From: an uncultured Anaerolineae bacterium
GTDB lineage: Bacteria; Chloroflexota; Anaerolineae; Anaerolineales; Villigracilaceae
DNA length: 11,615 nucleotides
NCBI GenBank assembly: GCA_903854805.1
Contig: CAINXK010000319.1
Span: forward strand, 1 to 11,615
Reading direction: 5' to 3'
Shown: positions 1 to 6,930 of the stretch, piece by piece
How the letters are laid out: each line of letters starts with the position of its first letter
Numbering within the stretch: the stretch's first letter is position 1
Notes under the pieces: generated by a model
The model's input: the letters and a program-made list of their open reading frames with translations, nothing else
Told to the model about the DNA's origin: nothing
The model's database searches: none
Translations under genes and position numbers: made by a program

Positions 1-245
1 TTGAGGGAGTCGTAATTGGTAGTCTTTCATGGATACTCGGGGCAATTCTTTCATTTCCTTTTACCTACTTGCTTTCAACAATCGTTAGCCTTGCGATTTT
101 CAATTCTCCGATTGATGTACATTTCACCTGGCTTGGGTACGCTATCTGGCTAATGGTGGTATTGGGGCTTTCTGCTGTGGCAAGTATTTTTCCAGCCCGG
201 AATGCCGCGCACCTGACCATTCGTGAAGTTTTAGCTTATGAATGA
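1..245 (+). CDS. ABC transporter permease, FtsX/MacB type (3' end only)
   Basis: The reading frame is open from the left edge (first full codon at 3) to TGA at 243-245, giving about 80 C-terminal residues; the start lies outside the window. Two hydrophobic segments are visible, roughly the first 30 residues (beginning GVVIGSLSWILGAI) and a later one around WLGYAIWLMVVLGLSAVASI. They are followed by FPARNAAHLTIREVLAYE, which matches the usual ending of FtsX/MacB-type permeases (Pro-x-Arg-x-Ala-Ala, then a short tail ending near Leu-x-Tyr-Glu). Such permeases span the membrane and work with an ATPase subunit and often a periplasmic adaptor. The adaptor-like lipoprotein gene begins 41 bases downstream on the same strand, which supports an efflux or lipid/peptide transport operon. 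The substrate cannot be told from this fragment. Confidence 0.85.
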   Translation, partial: EGVVIGSLSWILGAILSFPFTYLLSTIVSLAIFNSPIDVHFTWLGYAIWLMVVLGLSAVASIFPARNAAHLTIREVLAYE

Positions 246-273
246 CAAATCCAAATAAATGGTAAAAATCGAA

Positions 274-278
274 AAGGA
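274..278 (+). promoter_or_regulatory. Ribosome binding site of the adaptor gene
   Basis: AAGGA sits 8 bases before the ATG at 287 and supports that start. No separate promoter is evident between the permease stop and this site, consistent with co-transcription. Confidence 0.6.
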
Positions 279-286
279 AAATCAAA

Positions 287-1447
287 ATGTATAACCGTAT
301 AAAAATCTATTTACTCACAATATTACTATCACTACTATTAGTGGGATGTGGTCAAAAAGCCGCAACTTCTGTCCCTGTCGCCGAGACAAAAGCAGATATT
401 GTGGTGGCAGAAGGACATGTAATCCCAAAAATGGATTTGAAGTTATTTTTCTCTGCCCGGGGAAAAATAGCTGAACTAATGACCAACGAAGGGCAATTTG
501 TAAAAAAGGGCGACACCCTCGCTCGTCTGGGAGATAGCGAACAAGCGCAAGCAGCTCTTGCCGCAGCAAATCTGGAATTAACAAAATCTCAGCAAGTTTA
601 TGACGATTTCATTCGCAAAGCGGGTCTTTCATCTGCACAAGATCTTGATGTTTACCAAAAAGCTCAGGTTGAACGATCCAAGGCTCAACTTGTCTGGGAA
701 GCAATCGATCCCAACCAGGTCAAGGACGATATCGATTCCGCCCAAACAGATGTTCAAGATAAGAAAAAGCTTTTAGAGGACGCAAACGATACGCTAAAAA
801 AATATTTGGATTTAAAGTCAGACAATCCAACTCGTCGACAAGCAGAAGATGATGTTAGAACAGCCGAAGCTGACTTTAATACCGCACTCCGCAAGGTGGA
901 AGACCTCCAGCGTACCATCGGTAGTCCTCGTTCCGCACTTGACGCTGCACTGGCGTCTGAACTTGAGGCCAAACGAAATTACGAAAATACCAAGAACAAT
1001 ACACTTGATCCTGATAAAAAAGTTCTGCTACAAGCCAGCTTAGACAATGCCACTGCACAGGTTAAAGCCGCCCAAGCGATACTAGATAATTACGATCTTA
1101 GCGCCCCTTTTGACGGTCTTGTCACTGATGTAAACATTACCCCAGGCGAACTCATCGGGAGTGATAAATACGCCTTCCAATTAGCAGATACTAGCGAATG
1201 GTTTATTGAAACAAGCGACCTGACCGAACTGGAAGTAGTGAAGATAACACTGGGACAGGCTGTTGAAATCGCGCCGGACGCGTTGCCCGATACAACCCTG
1301 AACGGTACAGTCGAAAACATCAGTGATTCTTATAAGTCACAAGGCGGCGATATTCTGTATACTGTTAAAATAAAGCTTGAAAATACGGATCCCAATCTGC
1401 GATGGGGAATGACGGTCCAGACAACTTTTATGCCGGCGAGTAAATAA
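287..1447 (+). CDS. Membrane-fusion (HlyD/RND-adaptor-like) lipoprotein of an ABC efflux system
   Basis: This 386-residue protein begins with a lipoprotein signal: two positive residues, a hydrophobic stretch and the lipobox LVGC, so Cys21 should be lipidated after cleavage and anchor it outside the cytoplasmic membrane. Residues about 42-82 look like the first half of a biotinyl-lipoyl (barrel-sandwich) domain. Residues about 85-265 are long Ala/Gln/Lys/Asp-rich helices predicted to form a coiled-coil hairpin. The second lipoyl half starts near LSAPFDG at 271-277, and a beta-barrel part follows to about residue 382. This is the standard order for periplasmic adaptor proteins of tripartite or ABC pumps. 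It probably couples to the permease encoded just upstream, an order (permease then adaptor) opposite to the common macA-macB one. Substrate unknown. If the host has a single membrane, the protein would sit on the outer face of that membrane. Confidence 0.85.
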   Translation: MYNRIKIYLLTILLSLLLVGCGQKAATSVPVAETKADIVVAEGHVIPKMDLKLFFSARGKIAELMTNEGQFVKKGDTLARLGDSEQAQAALAAANLELTKSQQVYDDFIRKAGLSSAQDLDVYQKAQVERSKAQLVWEAIDPNQVKDDIDSAQTDVQDKKKLLEDANDTLKKYLDLKSDNPTRRQAEDDVRTAEADFNTALRKVEDLQRTIGSPRSALDAALASELEAKRNYENTKNNTLDPDKKVLLQASLDNATAQVKAAQAILDNYDLSAPFDGLVTDVNITPGELIGSDKYAFQLADTSEWFIETSDLTELEVVKITLGQAVEIAPDALPDTTLNGTVENISDSYKSQGGDILYTVKIKLENTDPNLRWGMTVQTTFMPASK

Positions 1448-1473
1448 TTATCGCTTCCGGATGACTAACTTTG

Positions 1474-1502
1474 TTGACAATACCATTATTTATGAGTAAA
1501 CT
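1474..1502 (+). promoter_or_regulatory. Promoter of the CBS-domain gene
   Basis: A perfect -35 box TTGACA (1474-1479) is followed after exactly 17 bases by TAAACT (1497-1502, 4 of 6 to the sigma-70 -10 consensus). Transcription would start near 1509, leaving a short leader before the ribosome binding site. A more perfect-looking TATAAA at 1505-1510 is 25 bases from the -35 box and so is less likely to be used with it. Confidence 0.55.
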
Positions 1503-1507
1503 GGTAT
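1480..1507. promoter_or_regulatory. Inverted repeat overlapping the CBS-gene promoter (candidate operator)
   Basis: ATACCA (1480-1485) and TGGTAT (1502-1507) are exact reverse complements separated by 16 bases, so the half-site centres are 22 bases apart, about two helical turns. The pair starts directly after the -35 box and overlaps the -10 region, where a bound dimeric repressor would block transcription. The half-sites are only 6 bases, so chance is possible. Confidence 0.35.
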
Positions 1508-1523
1508 AAAATATCTAATATCG

Positions 1524-1530
1524 TAAGGAG
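1524..1530 (+). promoter_or_regulatory. Strong ribosome binding site of the CBS-domain gene
   Basis: TAAGGAG lies 7 bases before the ATG at 1538 and fixes that start codon. Confidence 0.75.
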
Positions 1531-1537
1531 CAATCAT

Positions 1538-1975
1538 ATGACAACTGCCCGAGATCTAATCAAGAATAAACGTGAATCTCTTATTTTTTCCATATCACCA
1601 GATGCAAGTGTTCTCGATGCCATCAAGATGATGGCAGATCATAACGTTGGTGCTCTTCTGGTCGAAGCTATTGCAGACAAGGTACAGGGTATATTAACAG
1701 AACGCGATGTTATTCTAAAATTAGATGCCAGTGGTCGCACCGCAGCCAATACCAAAGTCCACCAGATTATGACTCAAAAAGTATTATTTGTAGAAAGTAA
1801 TCAAAGCGTGGAAGAATGCATGGAACTGATGAATTCTAAAGGTTTTCGCCATTTGCCAGTTTACGAGAATGGGGATTTGCTCGGTTTGATATCTGTGCGC
1901 GATGTTTTACGGGCGATAATTTCTGAGCAAAAAATCATGATAACGCACTTGGAAAATTACATAAACGGTATCTAG
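1538..1975 (+). CDS. Stand-alone two-CBS-domain protein
   Basis: The 145-residue protein is almost entirely a Bateman module: a first CBS domain at about 14-62, ending in GILTERDV (51-58), and a second at about 77-128, with FRHLPVYENGDLLGLISVRDV (the FRHLPV and GLISVRD motifs typical of the nucleotide-binding cleft). A short C-terminal helix follows; there is no fused enzyme, channel or DNA-binding domain. CBS pairs usually bind adenosine nucleotides such as AMP, ATP, SAM or NADH and change the activity of a partner, so a soluble cytoplasmic energy- or redox-sensing role is plausible, but the ligand and partner are not visible here. It has its own promoter and ribosome binding site, and a terminator follows, so it appears to be monocistronic and not part of the hyp operon. 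Confidence 0.85.
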   Translation: MTTARDLIKNKRESLIFSISPDASVLDAIKMMADHNVGALLVEAIADKVQGILTERDVILKLDASGRTAANTKVHQIMTQKVLFVESNQSVEECMELMNSKGFRHLPVYENGDLLGLISVRDVLRAIISEQKIMITHLENYINGI

Positions 1976-2030
1976 TACCAAAAATACATCGTAGGTAACC
2001 ACCCAGAAACAAGAAATACAGTTTTAGCAC

Positions 2031-2077
2031 AATATTTTAGTGGGGAGCTGCTTACAGCGGCTCTCCACTAAAATATT
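2031..2077. terminator. Long hairpin terminator, probably bidirectional
   Basis: Arms at 2031-2051 and 2057-2077 pair over all 21 positions, with two G-U wobbles on the + strand, around a 5-base loop (TTACA). The outer part of each arm is A/T-rich (AATATTTTAG and CTAAAATATT) and the inner part is G/C-rich, so a G/C core is followed by a T-run in either direction. It would end the CBS-gene transcript and keep it from running into the hyp genes. Confidence 0.75.
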
Positions 2078-2123
2078 ATCAAATATCAGCTAATAATTAA
2101 TCAATTATTTATTACCCAAATTG

Positions 2124-2143
2124 GTTACATTATTCGTTACATT
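2124..2143 (+). repeat. Direct repeat upstream of hypA (candidate regulator site)
   Basis: GTTACATT occurs at 2124-2131 and again at 2136-2143, a 12-base period, within the A/T-rich stretch before hypA. Tandem half-sites close to one helical turn apart suggest a binding site for a transcription factor acting on the hyp operon. No known consensus is recognised. Confidence 0.35.
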
Positions 2144-2165
2144 TGTCACTCTGCTCATGGACAAA
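2142..2165. promoter_or_regulatory. Inverted repeat upstream of hypA (candidate operator)
   Basis: TTTGTC (2142-2147) and GACAAA (2160-2165) are exact reverse complements with a 12-base spacer, ending 26 bases before the hypA ATG. The left half overlaps TTGTCA (2143-2148), a 5-of-6 match to a -35 box, but no convincing -10 box stands 16-18 bases after it, so the hyp promoter itself could not be located. Confidence 0.3.
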
Positions 2166-2191
2166 CTTTCGTTTAACATAGGTCCATAAAT

Positions 2192-2536
2192 ATGCATGAA
2201 CTCGCAGTAACACAAAGTATTTTGGAAATAGCCTTACGCCACGCGGAACCTAAAAAGGCAAAGCGCATTACCGATCTTTTTATAGTATTAGGGGTGTGGT
2301 CATCCACTGTGGACGACTCAATCCAGTTTTTCTGGGATATGATCAGCGACGGTACGATAGCCAAAGGCGCCACGTTACATTTTAAACGTACCGCGGTTGA
2401 AATTTTATGCATGGATTGTGGCAATATTTATACCCCAAATTCTCATGAACTACTTTGCCCTGCATGTGCCAGCACACGCATCATGGTTAAAACTGGCGAA
2501 GAATTTTATCTCGAATCTATCGAGGTGGAATTATAA
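2192..2536 (+). CDS. hypA: Hydrogenase/nickel maturation protein HypA
   Basis: The 114-residue product has the usual HypA length and begins MHELAVTQSILEIAL; the N-terminal Met-His-Glu is the nickel-binding end of the family, His2 being a ligand. A zinc site of two CxxC pairs is present, Cys73/Cys76 and Cys89/Cys92, and the tail GEEFYLESIEVEL matches the conserved HypA ending. HypA works in the cytoplasm with HypB to insert nickel into the large subunit of [NiFe] hydrogenases, and in some bacteria into urease. The start is fixed by MHE, although the ribosome binding site is weak (AGG at 2180-2182). It is the first gene of the hyp operon; hypB begins 43 bases after its stop. Confidence 0.95.
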   Translation: MHELAVTQSILEIALRHAEPKKAKRITDLFIVLGVWSSTVDDSIQFFWDMISDGTIAKGATLHFKRTAVEILCMDCGNIYTPNSHELLCPACASTRIMVKTGEEFYLESIEVEL

Positions 2537-2579
2537 TCCACGCCTATTCCATATTCGAATTATCAAACAAGCAACGGCC

Positions 2580-3239
2580 ATGACAACTAGAATACCAATC
2601 GTTGAAAAAATCCTTTCAGCAAACGATCGACTCGCGCTGGAAAATCGTGCTAAATTCGATGCGGCGAATGTATTCGCCATTAATATTATGGCTTCGCCAG
2701 GTGCTGGAAAAACATCCCTAATAGAACAAACTATTGGCGCGCTAAAAGAAAAATTAAAAATTGGTATGATCAATGGTGACATAGCTACCAGTTTTGATGC
2801 AGATCGGGCAGCTGCTGCAGGTGCGAGTGCTGTTCAAATCAACACTGGAGGTGATTGTCACCTCGATGCAGTTATGCTTCAATCTGCTTTATCTCAGCTA
2901 GATCTTGCGAGTTTCGATCTAATTATTGTTGAAAACGTAGGTAATCTAGTTTGTCCTGCAGAATTCCAGTTAGGCACGCACAAAAACATTTTAGTCGCTT
3001 CCATACCTGAAGGTGATGACAAACCTTATAAGTATCCCGGGATGTATCGCGGCGTTGATGCTGTCGTCATTAATAAAATGGATCTTTTGCCTTATGTCAC
3101 ATTCAATTTGGAGTTTTTTAAAAAAGGAATTGAAGCGCTTAATCCTGGCGTGACTCAATTTGAAACATCGTGCCGCACTGGGGCAGGGCTTGACCATTGG
3201 CTGACCTGGCTGTTAACTAATACAAAATTGTATGGATAA
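2580..3239 (+). CDS. hypB: Hydrogenase nickel-incorporation GTPase HypB
   Basis: This SIMIBI-class GTPase of 219 residues supplies energy and metal for nickel insertion together with HypA. The P-loop is ASPGAGKTS (38-46). Asp67 lies in INGDIAT, where HypB carries its switch aspartate. Cys93-His94 in GGDCHLD and Cys125 in NLVCPAE match the metal site in the GTPase domain at the dimer interface, and NKMD at 165-168 is the guanine-specificity motif. The frame is open upstream to an ATG at 2397 inside hypA, but those residues do not resemble HypB, and the ATG at 2580 gives the family's usual N-terminus (IPIVEKILSANDRLALENR). The N-terminal CxxCGC motif of E. coli HypB and the His-rich stretch of some homologues are both absent, so this is a minimal HypB without nickel storage. 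Its stop overlaps the hypF start by 8 bases. Confidence 0.95.
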   Translation: MTTRIPIVEKILSANDRLALENRAKFDAANVFAINIMASPGAGKTSLIEQTIGALKEKLKIGMINGDIATSFDADRAAAAGASAVQINTGGDCHLDAVMLQSALSQLDLASFDLIIVENVGNLVCPAEFQLGTHKNILVASIPEGDDKPYKYPGMYRGVDAVVINKMDLLPYVTFNLEFFKKGIEALNPGVTQFETSCRTGAGLDHWLTWLLTNTKLYG

Positions 3240-5541
3240 CAAGAGGGGATTACATATCCATATTGCTGGCATTGTTCAGGGGGTTGGGTTCCGCCCATTT
3301 GTTTACAATCTTGCATTGAAATCTGAATTAAGGGGCTGGGTTCGGAATACATCGGCTGGTTTAGAAATTGAAGTTGAAGGTTTGGAAAAACAAGTTCAAT
3401 CCTTCATTGCTCAGCTCAAGTCTGATGCTCCACCACTTTCCAACATTGACCAGATATCAATCACAGAATGCCCTGTGAATGGGTATAGCAAGTTCGAAAT
3501 TCTTCATTCTGAAGCTGACCCGACCGTTTTCCAACCGATATCTCCAGATGTTGCTTTGTGTCCCGATTGTTTAAAGGAAATAAATGATCCTGCAGATCGT
3601 CGATATCGATATCCATTTACCAACTGCACAAACTGCGGCCCTCGCTTTACGATCATTTACGATATTCCATATGACAGACCAAATACAAGCATGTCTATGT
3701 TCAAAATGTGTCCTGAATGCCAAGTTGAATACCAGGATCCTTCAAATCGACGTTTCCACGCTCAACCAATTGCATGCCCTACTTGTGGCCCTAAAATCTG
3801 GTTTGAACAATACAAATCGTCAGATGGCGATAAAACAACTTCCGTGATCCAGATTGGCGAGGAAGCCATTCAACGCACCAGAAAATTGATCCTGGGAGGT
3901 AAGATACTCGCTATCAAAGGACTGGGGGGATTTCATCTGGCATGTAACGCCAAGGATCAAACCGCCGTCTCGGAATTGCGTAACAGAAAATTGCGAGTGA
4001 GTAAGCCTTTTGCAGTGATGATGTCTGATGCAGAAACAGTCTCGCGCCACTGTCATGCAAATGAAGCCGAACTTGCTTTACTAGAGTCGCCGGCTCACCC
4101 AATAGTACTTCTACGAAAACGTTCCACATCGATGATCGCAGGAAATGTTGCTCCTGGACAACGCACTATTGGAGTGATGTTACCGTATACTCCTCTTCAT
4201 TCACTTTTGCTCGAAAAGGAAAAAGGGTATCCGGATGCGTTGGTGATGACGAGTGGTAATTTTACCGACGAACCGATTTGTACAGATAATACCGACGCTC
4301 GCATTCGCCTTGCGAATCTGGCGGATGCCTACTTGATGCATGATAGAGAAATACATATCAGAACTGACGATTCTGTAGTACGTGTTTATAATAAAGAAAT
4401 TTATCCAATACGCCGATCTCGAGGTTACACGCCTTTACCAGTTATGTTGCCCTGGAGTGTGCTGCCGATCTTGGCCACTGGCTCAGAACTCAAAAACGTT
4501 TTTTGTGTTACAAATAATAATTATGCCTTTTTAAGTCATCATATTGGAGATTTGGAAAATTATGAAACCCTCAAGTCATTTGAGGATGGTATTGCCCATT
4601 TTGAACGATTATTCAGGGTTAAGCCAGAAGTAATTGCCAGCGATTTACATCCAAATTACCTGGCCACCAGGTATGCGGTGGAGCGAACCGAACGGGAAGG
4701 CATTCCGTCAATTGGTGTGCAGCACCATCATGCACATATTGCATCATTAATGGCTGAACATGGTTTCGTAGGTACACGCCCGGTCATAGGAGTATCCTTT
4801 GATGGAAGTGGCTATGGAGATGATGGCGCTATTTGGGGTGGCGAATTCTTGATAGCAGATTACTCTGGCTATAAGCGAGCTGCGCATTTACGATATTTTC
4901 CATTACCAGGTGGCGATACATCAATCCGCCGTCCAGCGCGTACAGCTTTGAGCTTGCTTTACGCGCTAAACTTAGAATGGAATGATGCAGTAGCCCCAAG
5001 TAATGATTTAAGTCCATCAGAACATAAAGTTTTACGAAGCCAACTCGAAAATAGAATTAATTCTCCACTCACATCCAGCATTGGCCGGTTTTTTGATGCA
5101 GCAGCAGCATTGGTAGGTGTGTGTCAAAGAACCAATTATGAAGCTCAAGCTGCAATCGAGTTTGAAGCCATAGCTGATCTTAATGAAAAAGGCTGTTACG
5201 AATTCGAATATAGTGATGGAGAAATTAACCCGCTGTTGGCAATTAAAGCACTATTGTCAGACATCAATTCTGGGGTGGCAGTGGAAACGATATCCGGTAG
5301 ATTCCACAATGGCTTGGCCCACATGGTATCTGATGTTTGCGATAAGATTAGGAGTGATACGAGTTTGTCAGAAGTTGCACTTTCGGGTGGGGTCTGGCAA
5401 AATATGACTCTTTTAGATAAAACAATTGGATTGCTTGAACAAAAAGGTTTTACAGTTTTTATTCATCACAAAGTGCCTTCGAACGACGGAGGATTGGCAC
5501 TCGGACAGGCGATAATTGCCGCATATACGATGAAACACTAG
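3232..5541 (+). CDS. hypF: Carbamoyltransferase HypF
   Basis: HypF (769 residues, normal length) uses carbamoyl phosphate and ATP to make carbamoyl-AMP and passes the carbamoyl group to the C-terminal cysteine of HypE, the first step to the cyanide ligands. Domains in order: acylphosphatase-like, about 5-92, with GIVQGVGFRPFVY and catalytic-type Arg21 and Asn39; two zinc-finger units with Cys110/113, 132/135, 160/163 and 182/185 (C-x2-C-x18-C-x2-C twice); a YrdC-like domain from about residue 205 (LAIKGLGGFHLACNA); and a Kae1/carbamoyltransferase domain with metal-binding HxxxH at His498-His502 (VQHHHAHIAS), SFDGSGYGDDG and, near the end, ALSGGVWQNM. The ATG lies in the last codons of hypB and has no Shine-Dalgarno, which points to translational coupling. 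Confidence 0.96.
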   Translation: MDNKRGLHIHIAGIVQGVGFRPFVYNLALKSELRGWVRNTSAGLEIEVEGLEKQVQSFIAQLKSDAPPLSNIDQISITECPVNGYSKFEILHSEADPTVFQPISPDVALCPDCLKEINDPADRRYRYPFTNCTNCGPRFTIIYDIPYDRPNTSMSMFKMCPECQVEYQDPSNRRFHAQPIACPTCGPKIWFEQYKSSDGDKTTSVIQIGEEAIQRTRKLILGGKILAIKGLGGFHLACNAKDQTAVSELRNRKLRVSKPFAVMMSDAETVSRHCHANEAELALLESPAHPIVLLRKRSTSMIAGNVAPGQRTIGVMLPYTPLHSLLLEKEKGYPDALVMTSGNFTDEPICTDNTDARIRLANLADAYLMHDREIHIRTDDSVVRVYNKEIYPIRRSRGYTPLPVMLPWSVLPILATGSELKNVFCVTNNNYAFLSHHIGDLENYETLKSFEDGIAHFERLFRVKPEVIASDLHPNYLATRYAVERTEREGIPSIGVQHHHAHIASLMAEHGFVGTRPVIGVSFDGSGYGDDGAIWGGEFLIADYSGYKRAAHLRYFPLPGGDTSIRRPARTALSLLYALNLEWNDAVAPSNDLSPSEHKVLRSQLENRINSPLTSSIGRFFDAAAALVGVCQRTNYEAQAAIEFEAIADLNEKGCYEFEYSDGEINPLLAIKALLSDINSGVAVETISGRFHNGLAHMVSDVCDKIRSDTSLSEVALSGGVWQNMTLLDKTIGLLEQKGFTVFIHHKVPSNDGGLALGQAIIAAYTMKH

Positions 5542-5546
5542 GAGGT
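5540..5546 (+). promoter_or_regulatory. Strong ribosome binding site of hypC, overlapping the hypF stop
   Basis: AGGAGGT, the best Shine-Dalgarno in the window, overlaps the hypF TAG (5539-5541) and ends 3 bases before the hypC ATG. It may raise HypC output relative to HypF, which is needed only catalytically. Confidence 0.7.
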
Positions 5547-5549
5547 ATT

Positions 5550-5813
5550 ATGTGCTTAGGAGTACCAGGAAAGATAATTGATATTTACGAGAAAAACGGG
5601 CTTTCGATGGGAAAGATCGATTTTGGCGGGGGAGTAACCCGCGAAACTTGTCTTGCCTATGTCCCTGAAGCACAAATTGGTAATTACACAATCATTCATG
5701 TGGGATTTGCTCTTAACATTTTGAGTGAAACCGAAGCCAAGGAGACACTCGATTTGCTTACCGAAATCGCGAACTTGAATGACGAATTAGGCCCGGAACC
5801 GACACTCGAATAA
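5550..5813 (+). CDS. hypC: Hydrogenase assembly chaperone HypC/HupF
   Basis: The 87-residue protein starts with MCLGVPGKI, the defining N-terminus of HypC; after removal of Met1, Cys2 binds the iron of the Fe(CN)2CO unit. The core GNYTIIHVGFALNIL (about 44-58) is the conserved beta-barrel segment of the family, and the C-terminal helix SETEAKETLDLLTEIANL is also typical. HypC forms a complex with HypD during ligand assembly and then escorts the iron centre to the hydrogenase large-subunit precursor in the cytoplasm. It is placed 8 bases after hypF and 16 before hypD. Only one hypC-like gene is visible here. Confidence 0.96.
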   Translation: MCLGVPGKIIDIYEKNGLSMGKIDFGGGVTRETCLAYVPEAQIGNYTIIHVGFALNILSETEAKETLDLLTEIANLNDELGPEPTLE

Positions 5814-5829
5814 CCAGCAGGAATAATTG

Positions 5830-6915
5830 ATGAAATATGTAACGGAATTCCGCGATTCACATTTGGTCAAGGGTGTTATCGAAGAAATCAAACGAATTGT
5901 GACCCAGCATTGGGTTTTGATGGAAATTTGTGGTGGTCAGACTCATTCGATTGTTCGCTACGGTCTTGACCAACTTTTGCCTGCAGAAATAGAACTCGTC
6001 CACGGGCCAGGGTGTCCAGTATGCGTAACGCCCTTGGAGCAGATAGATCGCGCGCTTGCGATAGCGAGTCATTCAGATGTCATATTTACATCCTACGGAG
6101 ATATGTTACGTGTTCCAGGTTCGAATACTGATTTATTTTCGGTTCGCGCATCGGGTGGAGATGTTCGTGTCGTATATTCTCCCTTAGATGCAGTTAAAAT
6201 TGCGCAAGAAAATCCAGATAAGCAGGTTGTGTTTTTTGCAATAGGGTTTGAGACTACAGCACCCGCGAATGTAATGTCAGTAATTCAGGCCAAATCCTTA
6301 GGCTTGAAAAATTTTAGTGTTTTGGTTTCTCATGTAAGAGTTCCCCCGGCCATCCGCGCAATTTTGAGCTCAAAATCGAACCGGGTACAAGGGTTCTTAT
6401 TAGCAGGCCATGTTTGCGCGGTTATGGGATACCATGAATATCCAGCACTTGCGAATGAATACAAAATTCCAATGGCAATTTCTGGCTTCGAACCACTCGA
6501 TTTGGTGAATGGGATTTATAAAGTTGTTCAAGCATTGGAACAGGGGAGCCAGAATAAAATTGAGAATGCTTATTCCCGTGCAGTAACCTTTGAAGGTAAT
6601 CAAACGGCACAAAATATTATTAATAGTGTTTTTTTGGAATGTGACCGGCCATGGCGAGGAATTGGGGTCATACCAGTATCAGGTTGGCGTTTACGCCCAG
6701 AGTTTGATGAATTTAATGCTGAAATCCGTTTTGATGTCGGCGATATTCGTCCGCAAGAATCTCCACTTTGCATCGCTGGACAGATCATGCAAGGGCGAAA
6801 AAAACCACACGATTGCAGTGCTTTTGGCAACGAATGCACGCCCGAGCATCCGCTTGGCGCTACAATGGTTTCATCAGAAGGCGCTTGTGCTGCCTATCAT
6901 AAATATGGACGATAA
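5830..6915 (+). CDS. hypD: Hydrogenase formation protein HypD
   Basis: HypD (361 residues) is the iron-sulfur scaffold on which the Fe(CN)2CO unit is assembled with HypC. Counting from the ATG at 5830, Cys34 lies in [11 protein letters not shown] and Cys62/Cys65 in [11 protein letters not shown]; the 28-residue spacing from Cys34 to Cys62 is the same as in E. coli HypD. Three further cysteines in the C-terminal part ([11 protein letters not shown] and SEGACAAY) fit the [4Fe-4S] ligand region, with a fourth possible in SPLCIAGQ. Gln replaces the first His of the E. coli CGGHTH motif, a variant that I regard as ordinary. AGGA at 5819-5822 is 7 bases before the ATG; the TTG codon immediately before it is too close to that site to be the likelier start. 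The hypE ATG follows 15 bases after the stop. Confidence 0.95.
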   Translation: MKYVTEFRDSHLVKGVIEEIKRIVTQHWVLMEICGGQTHSIVRYGLDQLLPAEIELVHGPGCPVCVTPLEQIDRALAIASHSDVIFTSYGDMLRVPGSNTDLFSVRASGGDVRVVYSPLDAVKIAQENPDKQVVFFAIGFETTAPANVMSVIQAKSLGLKNFSVLVSHVRVPPAIRAILSSKSNRVQGFLLAGHVCAVMGYHEYPALANEYKIPMAISGFEPLDLVNGIYKVVQALEQGSQNKIENAYSRAVTFEGNQTAQNIINSVFLECDRPWRGIGVIPVSGWRLRPEFDEFNAEIRFDVGDIRPQESPLCIAGQIMQGRKKPHDCSAFGNECTPEHPLGATMVSSEGACAAYHKYGR

Positions 6916-6930
6916 TGAGTAGGAAAAAAG

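Noticed and set aside
2397..2579. Upstream extension of hypB to an ATG inside hypA (280-residue version)
   Set aside because: The extra residues overlap hypA out of frame and do not resemble HypB; the ATG at 2580 gives the normal length and N-terminus.
5827..5829. TTG as start of hypD
   Set aside because: The AGGA site is only 4 bases away from it, while the following ATG at 5830 has a normal 7-base spacing.
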